Below the pieces are notes generated by a model, which saw only the letters and a list, made by a program, of their open reading frames with translations, was not told where the DNA came from and ran no database searches. From Natronobacterium gregoryi SP2 (lineage in GTDB: Archaea; Halobacteriota; Halobacteria; Halobacteriales; Natrialbaceae), in assembly GCF_000230715.2 (NCBI RefSeq), contig NC_019792.1:2046001-2110000 (forward strand): a DNA stretch of 64,000 bases, written 5' to 3'. Position 1 is the first letter of the stretch. Each line of letters starts with the position of its first letter. A program made the translations under genes and the position numbers. Of the stretch, positions 37,695 through 46,663 are shown in pieces.

Positions 37695-38816
37695 CTACGA
37701 TCGACTCGAGGTCTTCGTCGTCTCGGCGAACGGATCTGTCGGTTCGAAGCGATACTCGTGATCGCTCACGGCCCACGGACACAGCGGGTCGCTCCCGGTC
37801 GGGTTCCCGGTCGCGGCGTAGGCACGCGAGCGGGAGCCGCCACAGCTCTCGGTCGCCGGACACTCGCCACAGGGACCGTCGAACGACGACCGGTCTCGGA
37901 GTTGCTGCATCAGGTCAGACTCGCGGTAGATCGAGACCAGCGACTCCTCACGGACGTTGCCCGCAGACAGCGGCATGAATCCCGACGGATAGACGTCACC
38001 TGTCGCGCTGACGAAGACGAACCCGTTGCCCGCACCCGTCGTCCCGACGGTAACCGACCCTTCGTCCGGCTCTCGCATCTCGTTCGCGACGCGGCGATAG
38101 AACGGTGCTTCGACGGTGATGAGCCGATACGGCGCGTCTCTGCTCTGCCGATACAGCCAGCCCGTCACCGCCGCGGCACGCTCTGGCTCGAGTTGTTCGA
38201 GTTCGACGCCTCGGCCGACCGGAACGAGGAAGAACACCTCCCACATCGCGGCACCGAGTTCTTCGACGAGATCGGCGATTGCAGGCAGTTCAGAGACGGT
38301 CTGTGCCGTGACGGTCGTGTTGACCTGGATCGAGAGACCGGCCTCGCGGGCCTGGCGTGCCGCCCGGATCGCCGTCTCGAACGTCCCGGGTTCGCCACGG
38401 AAACTGTCGTGGGTCTTGGCCGACGCGCCGTCGAGACTCACAGCGATTCGATTGACGCCGGCGTCCGAGAGCGCCTCGAGTTGCGCTCGGTCGAGACTGG
38501 GCGTCGTCGCGGGCGTTACAGCGGGCGTCAGTCCCGCCTCGGTCGCACCCTCGAGGAGTTCGAACAGGTCGGGTCGCTCGAGCGGGTCGCCCCCTGAGAG
38601 AACGACCATCGGTGTGCGGTCGCCGAAGTCGGCGATCTGTTCGAACAGGCTGATGCCCTCGCTGATGTCGAGTTCGTTCGGGTCTCGGTCGGGTGTCGCG
38701 TCCGCCCGGCAGTGGTCACAGGCGAGTTCGCAGGCCTGCGTGAGTTCCCAGGTGACCACGAGCGGCGTTCGGTCGTACCTGCGGCCGCCGTGGGGGCTGT
38801 TAGAATGACCAGTCAT
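37695..38816 (-). CDS. Radical SAM/SPASM protein (TIGR04053-like, haem/peptide-modification type)
   Basis: 373 residues. The radical SAM cluster is C-x3-C-x2-C (CELACDHC, residues 29-36). GGDPLERPDLFELL is the SAM-binding region. The C terminus has a SPASM Cys set (PCGECPATESCGGSRSRAY ... CPW) for auxiliary [4Fe-4S] clusters. Relatives include AhbC/AhbD-like haem synthesis enzymes and TIGR04053 proteins. Which reaction it performs is not fixed by sequence or by neighbours. Confidence 0.85.
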   Translation of the reverse strand: MTGHSNSPHGGRRYDRTPLVVTWELTQACELACDHCRADATPDRDPNELDISEGISLFEQIADFGDRTPMVVLSGGDPLERPDLFELLEGATEAGLTPAVTPATTPSLDRAQLEALSDAGVNRIAVSLDGASAKTHDSFRGEPGTFETAIRAARQAREAGLSIQVNTTVTAQTVSELPAIADLVEELGAAMWEVFFLVPVGRGVELEQLEPERAAAVTGWLYRQSRDAPYRLITVEAPFYRRVANEMREPDEGSVTVGTTGAGNGFVFVSATGDVYPSGFMPLSAGNVREESLVSIYRESDLMQQLRDRSSFDGPCGECPATESCGGSRSRAYAATGNPTGSDPLCPWAVSDHEYRFEPTDPFAETTKTSSRS

Positions 38817-38931
38817 GAACGGCCATAGACGCCTCGACGGTGAAAACGAGAGGCTGTATTATCGACCGGTTTTTGAACGCCCGCCGATCGCTCTCGAGAC
38901 TGGCCGTCCAGAAGAGCCGGCGGTGGCGTCG

Positions 38932-39846
38932 TCAGACGCCTCGTCCCTGCATCTGCTCTTCTTCGGGGAGATCGACGTTCGCGTCGCCTTTCATTCCCTT
39001 GCCGAGATTCTTCGAAATATCGACGAGTCTCTCGGGATCGTCCCAGTTGTTGACGGCCTCGACGATCGCTTCGCCCATCGCGGGCGGGTTCTCCGCGCCG
39101 AAAATGCCACTGCCGACGAAGATACCGTCGCACTCGTGGTGCATCATCAGCGCGGCGTCTGCAGGGGTCGCAATGCCGCCGGCGGCGAAGTTGACGACCG
39201 GCAGGCGCCCCATCTCCGCAGTCTCGTGGACCAGTTCGGCGGGGGCTTCGATTTCGCGGGCGTAGGCCTCCCGTTCCTCGTGGGTCATGCCCTCCAACTC
39301 GCGGATTGCGCCTTTGATCGAACGCTGGTGGTGGACGGCCTGATTGACGTCACCCGTGCCGGCTTCGCCCTTCGTGCGAATCATCGCCGCCCCCTCGCCG
39401 ATCCGGCGCAACGCCTCGCCGAGGTTGCGCGCGCCACAGACAAACGGCGCGGTGAACTCGCGTTTATCGATGTGGTAGGCGTCGTCAGCCGGCGTGAGAA
39501 CCTCGCTTTCGTCGATCATGTCGACGCCGACGGCCTCGAGGATCTGGGCCTCTTTCGTGTGGCCGATCCGGGCTTTCCCCATCACCGGGATCGAGACCGA
39601 GTCGACGATCTCCTCGACGTCTGCAGGGTCGGCCATCCGTGCGACACCGCCCCGTTTGCGGATGTCTGCGGGAACTGCTTCTAGGGCCATCACGGCCACA
39701 GCACCGGCCTCCTCGGCGATGCGGGCCTGTTCGGGATCGACGACGTCCATAATGACGCCGCCTTTCTGCATTCGGGCGAACCCCTGCTTGACGAGGTCCG
39801 TCCCGCGTCGTAGCTCCTCGAGATCTGTATCGGCGTTGTCGGCCAT
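38932..39846 (-). CDS. pdxS: Pyridoxal 5'-phosphate synthase subunit PdxS
   Basis: 304 residues of Pdx1, a TIM barrel that makes PLP from ribose 5-phosphate, glyceraldehyde 3-phosphate and ammonia. Signatures are [59 protein letters not shown] and FVGSGIF. The partner glutaminase PdxT is not in the window. Near-universal conservation makes the call firm. A PLP-dependent cystathionine gamma-synthase is encoded at 55847, though not linked. Confidence 0.97.
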   Translation of the reverse strand: MADNADTDLEELRRGTDLVKQGFARMQKGGVIMDVVDPEQARIAEEAGAVAVMALEAVPADIRKRGGVARMADPADVEEIVDSVSIPVMGKARIGHTKEAQILEAVGVDMIDESEVLTPADDAYHIDKREFTAPFVCGARNLGEALRRIGEGAAMIRTKGEAGTGDVNQAVHHQRSIKGAIRELEGMTHEEREAYAREIEAPAELVHETAEMGRLPVVNFAAGGIATPADAALMMHHECDGIFVGSGIFGAENPPAMGEAIVEAVNNWDDPERLVDISKNLGKGMKGDANVDLPEEEQMQGRGV

Positions 39847-40163
39847 ATTTCACGGTTAGGAGCCACTGCACTTACGCGTGTCCGTTCCAGTTGTCTTTGC
39901 TGTCGCCTCGGATTCCGGTGTTCCGTTCGGCGACCGAACAGCCACGAGCGCCCGGGAGAAACGTCCACGTTCTCGTCCCGACCCGTCCCCGCGCTGCCGC
40001 CGGCCGCGACGACGCCTGGAGAGAAACGCTACCTCGGAGCCAGTCGAAAGCGGCCGTCCGGTGGCGTCGTCTCGTGGAGCGTCACACGTCGAGAACGGAC
40101 TCTCGGGGGACGACACGGATCGCTACTGTTTTGCGACTGTCGTTCGTTTCGCCCGACAAGACG
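39847..40163. other. Divergent intergenic region without a supported gene
   Basis: 317 bp between the divergent pdxS and DUF1405 genes. Long overlapping frames on the plus strand are GC-driven and Arg-rich, without protein character. No clear TATA box, repeat or hairpin is seen. It must hold both promoters, but I cannot point to them. Confidence 0.35.
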
Positions 40164-40856
40164 ATGGTTTTGTCGCCAGACCTGCCAACGCGTGATCCGT
40201 TGCCGACGTACCTCGCGCCGATTCCGCGCGTGATCGAAGACCTCGGGCTTCGATTCGCGTGGCTAGTCGTCGCGATCAACCTCGCGGGGACGGCTTTCGG
40301 GTTCTGGTACTACTCGCCACAGCTTGCCGACACCGCCGTCGTCATGTGGCCCTGGGTCCCCGACAGTCCGCTGGCGACGCTGTTTATCGCACTGGCGATC
40401 GCCGCCTGGAAACTCGGCTACGAACAGCCCTGGCTCACGTCGCTTGCGTTCTTCGGGAACGTCATTTTGGGCCTGTGGACGCCGTTTACGTTGCTCGCTT
40501 TCGCCGACGCCTACGCGTACCTCCACCCGCTTATGTATCAGTTCCTCTTCTGGAGCCACCTCGCGATGGTCGTCCAGGCGTACGTCCTCCACCGGATCAC
40601 CGACTTTCCCGTCTGGGGCGTCGCCGTCGCGTTCGTCTGGTACACCAGCAACCTGATCGTCGACTACTTTATTCCGATCGTCGGCGAACCCCACCACACG
40701 TTTATTCCCGTCGCACGCGACGAACCGATGTTTCTCGAGGCCGACGCGCTGGGCGTTATCGCCGCCGGCGAAGTGACGTTCACGCTGCTTGCACTGTTTC
40801 TCGCGCTCGCGACTCGAGTCAAGAAGTGCGAACTGGCTCGGGGACGGCCCGGGTGA
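40164..40856 (+). CDS. DUF1405 family membrane protein
   Basis: 230 residues, about six helices. The MWPWVPDSPLATLFIALAIA segment and YLHPLMYQFLFWSHLAMVVQAY are typical of DUF1405 (Bacillus YpjA type). Function is unknown. The frame is open far upstream, but the start at 40164 agrees with the family length. It converges on the Tat protein gene with only 1 nt between the stops. Confidence 0.8.
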   Translation: MVLSPDLPTRDPLPTYLAPIPRVIEDLGLRFAWLVVAINLAGTAFGFWYYSPQLADTAVVMWPWVPDSPLATLFIALAIAAWKLGYEQPWLTSLAFFGNVILGLWTPFTLLAFADAYAYLHPLMYQFLFWSHLAMVVQAYVLHRITDFPVWGVAVAFVWYTSNLIVDYFIPIVGEPHHTFIPVARDEPMFLEADALGVIAAGEVTFTLLALFLALATRVKKCELARGRPG

Positions 40857-40857
40857 C

Positions 40858-41745
40858 CTACGACTCTCGCGTCTCGAGTCGATACGTCGTCCCGTCGTGC
40901 TCGTAGACGCCGGGAAACCGGCTCGCTGACGCCGGCACCGCCCTGACCGGGTCGTCCTCGAGTCGAACGCGGTCGGCGTCGTGCGCTTTGGCCAGCGCGA
41001 CGACGGTCAGGAACTGTTCGTCCCGGCAGACCTGCTCGAGGATCACGCGCTCGGCCGACTCGGACGAGTCAGCGACCTCGAGTTCGTACGCAGTCGGCTG
41101 GTCTGCTTTGCCGGCGCGGTCGGTCCGGGCGACGAGTTCCTCACCGTCTTTCGACTCGTCCCACTCGACGACCTCGACCGCTTTCGAGGGCTCGAGCGAG
41201 AGTTCGGGGGCCTCGAGTTCGAACGTCTCGATCAGGGCCGTCCTCGCGTCGGAACTGCCGTCGCTCGACCAGCCGTCGACGCCGAAGGCGTAGATTCCGG
41301 AGCCGAGGTGTTCTCGGACGATCTCGTCTTCGATCTCGCCGTCTCCGCTACCGTCGGGCTGGACCGCAATCGTCCACGTCATCGATCCGCCGGGATGGAT
41401 CGGGTGCAACGGCATCGGGACGAGTCGCGGACCCAGGTAGAACCAGTCACCGTCGACCAGTTTGTGGAGGTTCCAGTCGTACCAGTTGACCTTGAATCGG
41501 CGATGGGTCCGGTTCCGGAGCGTGAAAGCGATCGACCCTGGCGCGGACAGGGTCGTGGTGGACGGTTCGAGGCTCACGCCGACCCGCTGGTGGTCGTTAC
41601 ACGCAGTCGTCGCCACGTCGTCGCCGTAGTCGGGACAGTCGTCCTCGAGGGCGTCCGGCCGATCCGGGCCGTCGGTCGCCGCGGCGACGCCGCCACCGAT
41701 CGCACCGGCAGAGACGACCGCGAGCAGTTTCCGGCGCGAGAGCAT
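40858..41745 (-). CDS. Exported Tat-dependent protein, paralogue 1
   Basis: 295 residues. SRRKLLAVVSAGAIGGGVAA is a Tat signal with no lipobox Cys, so the product is probably released or anchored otherwise. The mature part contains a predicted beta-rich domain (SIAFTLRNRTHRRFKVNWYD, DGDWFYLGPRLVPMPLHPI, GGSMTWTIAV). It is homologous along its length to the next gene upstream (41749-42726), with matching blocks in the same order. Function unknown; likely a cell-surface protein. Confidence 0.78.
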   Translation of the reverse strand: MLSRRKLLAVVSAGAIGGGVAAATDGPDRPDALEDDCPDYGDDVATTACNDHQRVGVSLEPSTTTLSAPGSIAFTLRNRTHRRFKVNWYDWNLHKLVDGDWFYLGPRLVPMPLHPIHPGGSMTWTIAVQPDGSGDGEIEDEIVREHLGSGIYAFGVDGWSSDGSSDARTALIETFELEAPELSLEPSKAVEVVEWDESKDGEELVARTDRAGKADQPTAYELEVADSSESAERVILEQVCRDEQFLTVVALAKAHDADRVRLEDDPVRAVPASASRFPGVYEHDGTTYRLETRES

Positions 41746-41748
41746 CTG

Positions 41749-42726
41749 TCAGTCCTCGTCCTCGAGTTCGCGCGTCTGCACCCTGTAGTAGGTGTCCTGG
41801 TACTCGTAGACGCCGTCGCTGCGGGAACCGAAGATCGGGTACACCGCGTCGTACTCCTCGAGGTGGACGGTCGAGACGTCGTGGTCGTCTGCGAGGGCGA
41901 TCGCGTCTCGGAGTCGTGGCCGGCGGAGCAGTTGTTCGGTGATCGTGGGCTGTGGCTCGTCCTCGAGATCTCCCGGGGCCGACTCGAGGACTGTGAGTTC
42001 GTAGGCTCCCAGCCGGTGGTGCTCGCCGTTCGGATCTCCCCGACTCGAGCGAGCGACGAGCGTTCCGCCTTTCTCGTCGACTTCCTCGATCGTCTCCGAC
42101 GGCGTCAACTCGAAGGGGTCGCCCTCGAGTTCGACCGGCACGGCGAACGCGAGGATCTCCTCGTCGCGTTCGTCTTCGAACCAACCGCGGGCCCGGAACG
42201 CGTAGTCGCCGGGGCCGAGCGCCGGAACGGTGAGGTCTTCGGTCCCGCCAGAGCCACGTGGGCGGCCGTCCTCGCCGTCGATCTCCTCGTCGGTCGGCGT
42301 GAACGTCCACGTGTGGCTCCCGCCCGGATCGACGTACATCAGCGGCTGGTTGTATCCGAGTGGCGCGACGCGATACCACTCACCGTCGACGCGTTTGTCG
42401 ACCCGCCAGTTGTAGACGTTCGTCGCCAGCCGCTGGTCGCTCTCGTTTCGAAGCGTGAATTCGACCGAGTCCTTCCCGATCGTGGCCGTTCGTGACGAGG
42501 GCTCGAGGAAGACGCGATCGTCGTCTACATCGTCGTAACAGACGACGCGATCGACCCTGTCGCCGTAACCCGGACAGTTCGGCAGATCTTCACCGCCGCT
42601 CGAGACGGGAGCAGTACCCTCACCCCCGCCGCCGGGGGAGGGTTCGTGGTCGAACCCCTCGAGACAGCCCGCGAGCGCGCCGCTCGTTCCAACCAGTGCG
42701 AGCAGGTGCCGCCGGTCGCATGCCAT
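41749..42726 (-). CDS. Exported lipoprotein, paralogue 2
   Basis: 325 residues. The signal has twin arginines (CDRRHLLALVGTSG) and a lipobox LAGC at residues 17-21, so it is a lipid-anchored surface protein. Blocks shared with its neighbour are SVEFTLRNES, VDGEWYRVAP and GGSHTWTFTP. The two genes are 3 nt apart on the same strand, a tandem duplication in one operon with one copy keeping and one losing the lipid anchor. No catalytic motif is seen. Confidence 0.78.
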   Translation of the reverse strand: MACDRRHLLALVGTSGALAGCLEGFDHEPSPGGGGEGTAPVSSGGEDLPNCPGYGDRVDRVVCYDDVDDDRVFLEPSSRTATIGKDSVEFTLRNESDQRLATNVYNWRVDKRVDGEWYRVAPLGYNQPLMYVDPGGSHTWTFTPTDEEIDGEDGRPRGSGGTEDLTVPALGPGDYAFRARGWFEDERDEEILAFAVPVELEGDPFELTPSETIEEVDEKGGTLVARSSRGDPNGEHHRLGAYELTVLESAPGDLEDEPQPTITEQLLRRPRLRDAIALADDHDVSTVHLEEYDAVYPIFGSRSDGVYEYQDTYYRVQTRELEDED

Positions 42727-42833
42727 ACTCGAGCGACGCTCTCGATCGAAAAGAAAGCCGGGAGAGGTGAAACAGCCGTTTGAGCCAAACGCCGATGCGG
42801 TAGGGCTTTTACTGACCGTTTCGAAGTTCCGAT

Positions 42834-42929
42834 ATGTCCGTTCCGCAGCTCATGACGATTGCGCTGTTCGTCGTCGTGATCCTCTGTCTGATCGCGTTGC
42901 TGTACATTTCGATCTATTGGGACGAGTGA
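42834..42929 (+). CDS. 31-residue single-helix membrane microprotein
   Basis: MSVPQLMTIALFVVVILCLI, then ALLYISIYWDE, then stop. A single hydrophobic helix of about 21 residues with an acidic C terminus. It is upstream of, and on the same strand as, the 83-residue gene. Small membrane proteins like this often serve as accessory subunits of oxidases or transporters, but no partner is adjacent. It could be chance, although the clean hydrophobic profile and ATG favour a gene. Confidence 0.45.
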   Translation: MSVPQLMTIALFVVVILCLIALLYISIYWDE

Positions 42930-43042
42930 GCTGACCGATCGTGAGAGCGTCGTCACAGGCCCCGAAAGTCGACGAGCAACGAGAAAAGCGCCCGTCACCT
43001 GACGCCGCGTCGTTTACCCGCGCGGGCGTCGTCGTTCCGACG

Positions 43043-43294
43043 ATGACGCAACTAACGATCCCAGCGGACGTCGACGGCCAAGCGGCTGCGAAACTCGTCC
43101 GCGATCACGTCGAGGTCGGCGAAACAGTCGAAGTCCGTAAGACAGAACGAACTGGCAGTGACGACGTCGAACTCGCTGGTGAGGTGACGGGCATCGAGTC
43201 CGGCTACCTCGAAATCGACGGGCATCCGCCCACCGAGGGTAGTCCACGGTACGACGAGATTCACACGATCGTCAAGGTCGAGACGAAGAAGTAG
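43043..43294 (+). CDS. Conserved-looking 83-residue haloarchaeal protein
   Basis: MTQLTIPADVDGQAAAKLVRD followed by a small beta-rich acidic domain (VEVRKTERTG, GYLEIDGHPPTEG, HTIVKVETKK). The start at 43043 is favoured, since the frame upstream has no protein character. Function is unknown; the fold could be ligand- or RNA-binding (OB- or SH3-like), which is a guess. Confidence 0.6.
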   Translation: MTQLTIPADVDGQAAAKLVRDHVEVGETVEVRKTERTGSDDVELAGEVTGIESGYLEIDGHPPTEGSPRYDEIHTIVKVETKK

Positions 43295-43313
43295 GTCCAG
43301 TCGCCGCCGGCCA

Positions 43314-44531
43314 TTACTCTAGCGTCAGCCACTCGCCGCGCTCGTCGCTCTCGACGACTCGCTCGAGGACGCGCTGGGCTGCGAGCCCATCGGCGAAATT
43401 CGGTTCGAACTCGCCGTCCTCTCCGGCGGTTTCACCGTCCTCGTTTCGAGGCGTCTGTGACGCCTCGCTCCCCGCGACCGCAGCGAGGAACTCGTAGTTC
43501 TCGTGGACGAACGTGTGCTCCCAGCCGATGACGTGTCCCGGTGGCCACCAGTGGTCGACGTACGGATCGTCCGCGTCGGTCACCAGGATCGTCTCGTAGC
43601 CACGGTCGCTCTCGCGGTGGACTTCGAGTTCGTTCAGTCGCTCGAGCGAGAACCGTAGACTGCCCTGCGAGCCGTGGATCTCGATCGTGTGGTCGTTCTT
43701 GTGGCCCGTCGCGTACCGCGATCCCTCGAGCGTGCCGACGGCACCGTTTGCGAACTCGAGCTGGGCAGAGTAGGCGTCGTCGACGGTGACGGGGCGGGTT
43801 TCGACGGCGTCGCCGTCTCCACGAGACTCCTCCGGAGTCTCGGCGCTTCCGTCCTCGACAGGGCGCTCGTCGACGAACGTCTGTAAGTGGCCACTGAGCC
43901 GTTCGATGTCGCCCGCGAGGTCGTCGTCGCCCACCAGAAACCGGACCAGATCGACCGTGTGGGCACCGAGGTCGCCGAGCACGCCCGAGCCAGCCAACTC
44001 CTCGTCGAGTCGCCACGACCACGGCGCGTCGGGATCGACCAGCCAGTCCTGCAGATAGCGACCGTGGACGTGGCGGATCTCGCCGAGTTCGCCGTCCTCG
44101 AGCAGCGCCTTCGCGTACTGGATCGCGGGGACGAACCGGTAGTTGAACGCGGTTCCTGCGGGGACGCCGGCCTCAGCAGCGGCGTCGGCCATCCGCTCGG
44201 CGTCGTCGAGCGTCGGCGCGAGCGGTTTCTCGCAGAAGACGGGGGTGCCCGCCTCGAGCGCCGCGATCGACGGCTCGGGGTGGACGTGGTTCGGCCCGAG
44301 ATTGTAGAAGACGTCGACGTCGTCGACGACCGCCTCCCAGTCGGTCGAAATCGAGTCGAAGCCCAGGCGGTCGGCCGCCTCCTCGAGTGCGTCCTCGTCC
44401 CGGCCGACCAGCACAGAACGGGAGACGTCTGGCGCGTCCGGAAAGAACATCGGCAGCCGTGCCATCGCGTTCGCGTGTGCTTTACCCATGAACCGATAAC
44501 CGAGTACACCGACTTCGAGTGGTTCAGTCAT
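43314..44531 (-). CDS. Gfo/Idh/MocA family NAD(P)-dependent sugar oxidoreductase
   Basis: 405 residues. N-terminal Rossmann fold (VGVLGYRFMGKAHANAMARL), NP/EKP motif CEKPLAPTLDDAERM with the catalytic Lys, and a C-terminal alpha/beta substrate domain (GVLGDLGAHTVDLVRF, His of the active site). It oxidises a sugar or cyclitol. The next gene on the same strand (48 nt upstream boundary) encodes a TIM-barrel sugar isomerase, which suggests an inositol-like or ketosugar catabolic module. The substrate cannot be specified. Confidence 0.9.
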   Translation of the reverse strand: MTEPLEVGVLGYRFMGKAHANAMARLPMFFPDAPDVSRSVLVGRDEDALEEAADRLGFDSISTDWEAVVDDVDVFYNLGPNHVHPEPSIAALEAGTPVFCEKPLAPTLDDAERMADAAAEAGVPAGTAFNYRFVPAIQYAKALLEDGELGEIRHVHGRYLQDWLVDPDAPWSWRLDEELAGSGVLGDLGAHTVDLVRFLVGDDDLAGDIERLSGHLQTFVDERPVEDGSAETPEESRGDGDAVETRPVTVDDAYSAQLEFANGAVGTLEGSRYATGHKNDHTIEIHGSQGSLRFSLERLNELEVHRESDRGYETILVTDADDPYVDHWWPPGHVIGWEHTFVHENYEFLAAVAGSEASQTPRNEDGETAGEDGEFEPNFADGLAAQRVLERVVESDERGEWLTLE

Positions 44532-44578
44532 AGTGTCAGTTGTCGTAGGTAGCGGTTTTCTTCGTCGTGTCTATCGCG

Positions 44579-45547
44579 TCACTCCGCCCAGTAGGCCTCG
44601 CCCGGCTGCGTCCGGAAGACGGCACGCTCGAGCAGTTCGACGGCTTTCTCGAGGCCCTCTCGACTGCTGGTCAGCGAGTCCTCGTGTTCGATGCTCAAGG
44701 TGGCGTCGTAGTCGACCATCCGCAGCGTCGAGACGAGGTCCTTCCAGTGGGACTCGCCGTGGCCGTAACCGACCGAGCGGAACAGCCACGAGCGGTTGGG
44801 TTCGTCGTCGTAGGCGGTCGTGTCGAGGACGCCTTTCTCGCGGGCCTGTTCCTCGTAGACTTTCGTGTCCTTGGCGTGGAAGTGGTGGATCGCGTCGTGC
44901 TCGCCGAGGAAGCGGATCGCGTCGGTGATTGAGATCCCCTGCCAGTACAGGTGCGAGGGGTCGACGTTCGCGCCGACGCGGTCGTTGGTCTCCTCGCGGA
45001 GTCTCGCCATCCCGTGGGGCTCGTAGACGAGCATGTTGGGGTGCATCTCGATGGCGAGGTCGATGCCGTGATCGTCGGCGAACGCCGCCAGGTCAGACCA
45101 GTAGTCGACAGCGACGTCCCACTGGTACTCGTGGGCTTTGGCGTGTTCGGTCGGCCACGGTGCCGTGATCCAGTTGGGAACCTCGTCTTCGGGTCCGCCC
45201 GCGGGCAGCCCGGAAAAACAGGTGACGACGTCGACGTCGATCTGGTCGGCCAGCCGGATCGCCTCCCGGAGTTCCGTATTGGCTTCCGCCGCTCGCTCGT
45301 CGTCGGGATGGAGCGGATTGTTGTGGGTTGCGAGTGCACTGACGTGCATCTCGTACTCCTCGAGCAGGTCGTCGAGTTCGGCCTGGGCGTCCTCGTCGTC
45401 GAGGTACTCCTCGCGTGAGAGGTGGTCCTGCCCCGGGAACCCACCGACGCCGGGTTCGATCGCGTCGACGCCGATCTCCGAGAGGTAGTCGAGTGCACCC
45501 TCGAGCGATTCGTCAGCGAGCGGTGGAGTGTGTACCCCGATATCCAT
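44579..45547 (-). CDS. Sugar phosphate isomerase/epimerase (AP endonuclease 2-like TIM barrel)
   Basis: 322 residues. MDIGVHTPPLADESLEGALD, ATHNNPLHPDD, IDLAIEMHPNMLVYEP, GANVDPSHLYWQG, HHFHAKDTKVYEE and LSIEHEDSL give the metal ligands (Glu, Asp, His) of the xylose-isomerase-like superfamily. It probably interconverts keto sugars or inosose-type compounds with the adjacent Gfo/Idh/MocA enzyme, which follows 47 nt downstream. The start at 45547 is supported by the TATA box 28 nt upstream; the longer frame from 45673 includes that promoter. Confidence 0.9.
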   Translation of the reverse strand: MDIGVHTPPLADESLEGALDYLSEIGVDAIEPGVGGFPGQDHLSREEYLDDEDAQAELDDLLEEYEMHVSALATHNNPLHPDDERAAEANTELREAIRLADQIDVDVVTCFSGLPAGGPEDEVPNWITAPWPTEHAKAHEYQWDVAVDYWSDLAAFADDHGIDLAIEMHPNMLVYEPHGMARLREETNDRVGANVDPSHLYWQGISITDAIRFLGEHDAIHHFHAKDTKVYEEQAREKGVLDTTAYDDEPNRSWLFRSVGYGHGESHWKDLVSTLRMVDYDATLSIEHEDSLTSSREGLEKAVELLERAVFRTQPGEAYWAE

Positions 45548-45570
45548 GCCGGCCGCTAGCACTCCTGCTG

Positions 45571-45580
45571 GTAAATTATT
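45571..45580 (-). promoter_or_regulatory. TATA box of the sugar isomerase/oxidoreductase operon
   Basis: AATAATTTAC on the minus strand, centred about 28 nt before the ATG at 45547, in a locally AT-rich stretch (45571-45583). Confidence 0.5.
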
Positions 45581-45693
45581 TATCACGCCTCGAGTTAATA
45601 GTTGGAAAAAGAGAGTTACTCGCGTCCTTACCGTTGATACCGGCGCGTCGCTGGCAAAGATTCCCTGGAGCAAGGACGGGTCTCCCGCTCGAG

Positions 45694-46465
45694 TCAGTCG
45701 AATTCAGATGTGATCGACGCCACAGCCTTGCGATCCGGCAATGCCGCCATCGCACCGGCCGCGGTCGTCGCCACGGCCCCCACCGCGTTCGCAAACGCGA
45801 GCGTCGACTCGAGAGCCCGACCCTCGTAAAGCCCTGCGATCGCACCGGCGACGAAGGCGTCTCCCGCGCCGGTCGTGTCGACGACGTCCGTATCGAATCC
45901 GGGGTGGATCGCGACGCCAGCCCACTCGCTTCCGTCGGCACCGACGGCGATCGCACCCGCGTCCCCACGGGTGACGAAGGCGACCGCTGGCCCCGCTACC
46001 ATCGCGTCCCGTGCGATCGCTTCGAGGAAGTCGCCCACGAAGCCCAGCCGCTCGAGTTCCCTCACAGTCGTTTTCTGCACGCCGACGGTCGCCAGCGTCT
46101 CGTCGTCGATCCGTCCGGGCTCGAGTCGGGTGTCGGCCGTCCCGTCGCGGTAGAAGGTAAACTCCCGGTCGCCAGTCTCGTCGTGGGTGACGAACGCGAG
46201 ACCCGTCTTCGCCGTCGGATCGGTCTCGAGGCACCGATCCGGGAGGCCGTACTCCTCGAGCGTCTCCAGGAGGTATCGTCCGAAGGGGTCGTCGCCCACG
46301 CGTCCAGAACAGCGGCGTCCGCTCGAGTCGCGAGAGTGCCACGGCGACGTTCGCCGGTGCGCCACCGAGTCGGCGATCGAATCGTTCGACGCTCGAGAAC
46401 GGACCGGGCTCTTCGGGAAGGAAGTCGATTAGCGTCTCGCCGGCGACCCGTATCTCGTAGGTCAT
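45694..46465 (-). pseudogene. PfkB-family sugar kinase pseudogene (frameshift plus internal deletion)
   Basis: The start at 46465 gives VAGETLIDFLPEEPGPF ... GGAPANVAVALSRLERTPLFWTR, the PfkB N terminus. A frameshift near 46295 moves the protein into RVGDDPFGRYLLETLEEYGLP ... FYRDGTADTRL. After DDETLATVG about 60 residues of the central domain are missing before FVGDFLEAIARDA. The C-terminal motif DTTGAGDAFVAGAIAGLY, with the catalytic Asp, is intact. Two independent lesions indicate loss of function. It sits next to the sugar isomerase operon and may have been its kinase. Confidence 0.82.
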
Positions 46466-46578
46466 ACTCGTCGGAGTGCGTTACGGCGATAGTGGGTTCC
46501 GACCGTCGAACTGAGTCGCGTCCGTCCATACGACGCAACCGCAAGAGAAAACGGGGGCGGGCCGGGACAGCGTTCGTC

Positions 46579-46663
46579 TCATACGGATTGCTGTAACTAG
46601 TTACCGCCGATCGCCAGAACGGGGTCGGCGATCGGCGGTAAGTGAATACAGCAAACCGTATCA
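46579..46663. repeat. TACGG palindrome, copy 7, on the stop of the methionine synthase gene
   Basis: A 79-bp element (46582-46660): ends TACGGATTGCTGTAA and its near-complement, with a distinct inner stem TTACCGCCGATCGCC/GGCGATCGGCGGTAA. TCA flanks both sides (46579-46581, 46661-46663). The right TCA is the TGA stop of the methionine synthase gene. The inner stem differs in sequence from the other copies but is still fully paired. Confidence 0.9.

Noticed and set aside
40981-42495. A 504-codon plus-strand open frame across the two exported paralogues
   Set aside because: It is antisense to two well-supported Tat proteins, Arg-rich, and has no recognisable domain. In GC-rich DNA long antisense frames are common.
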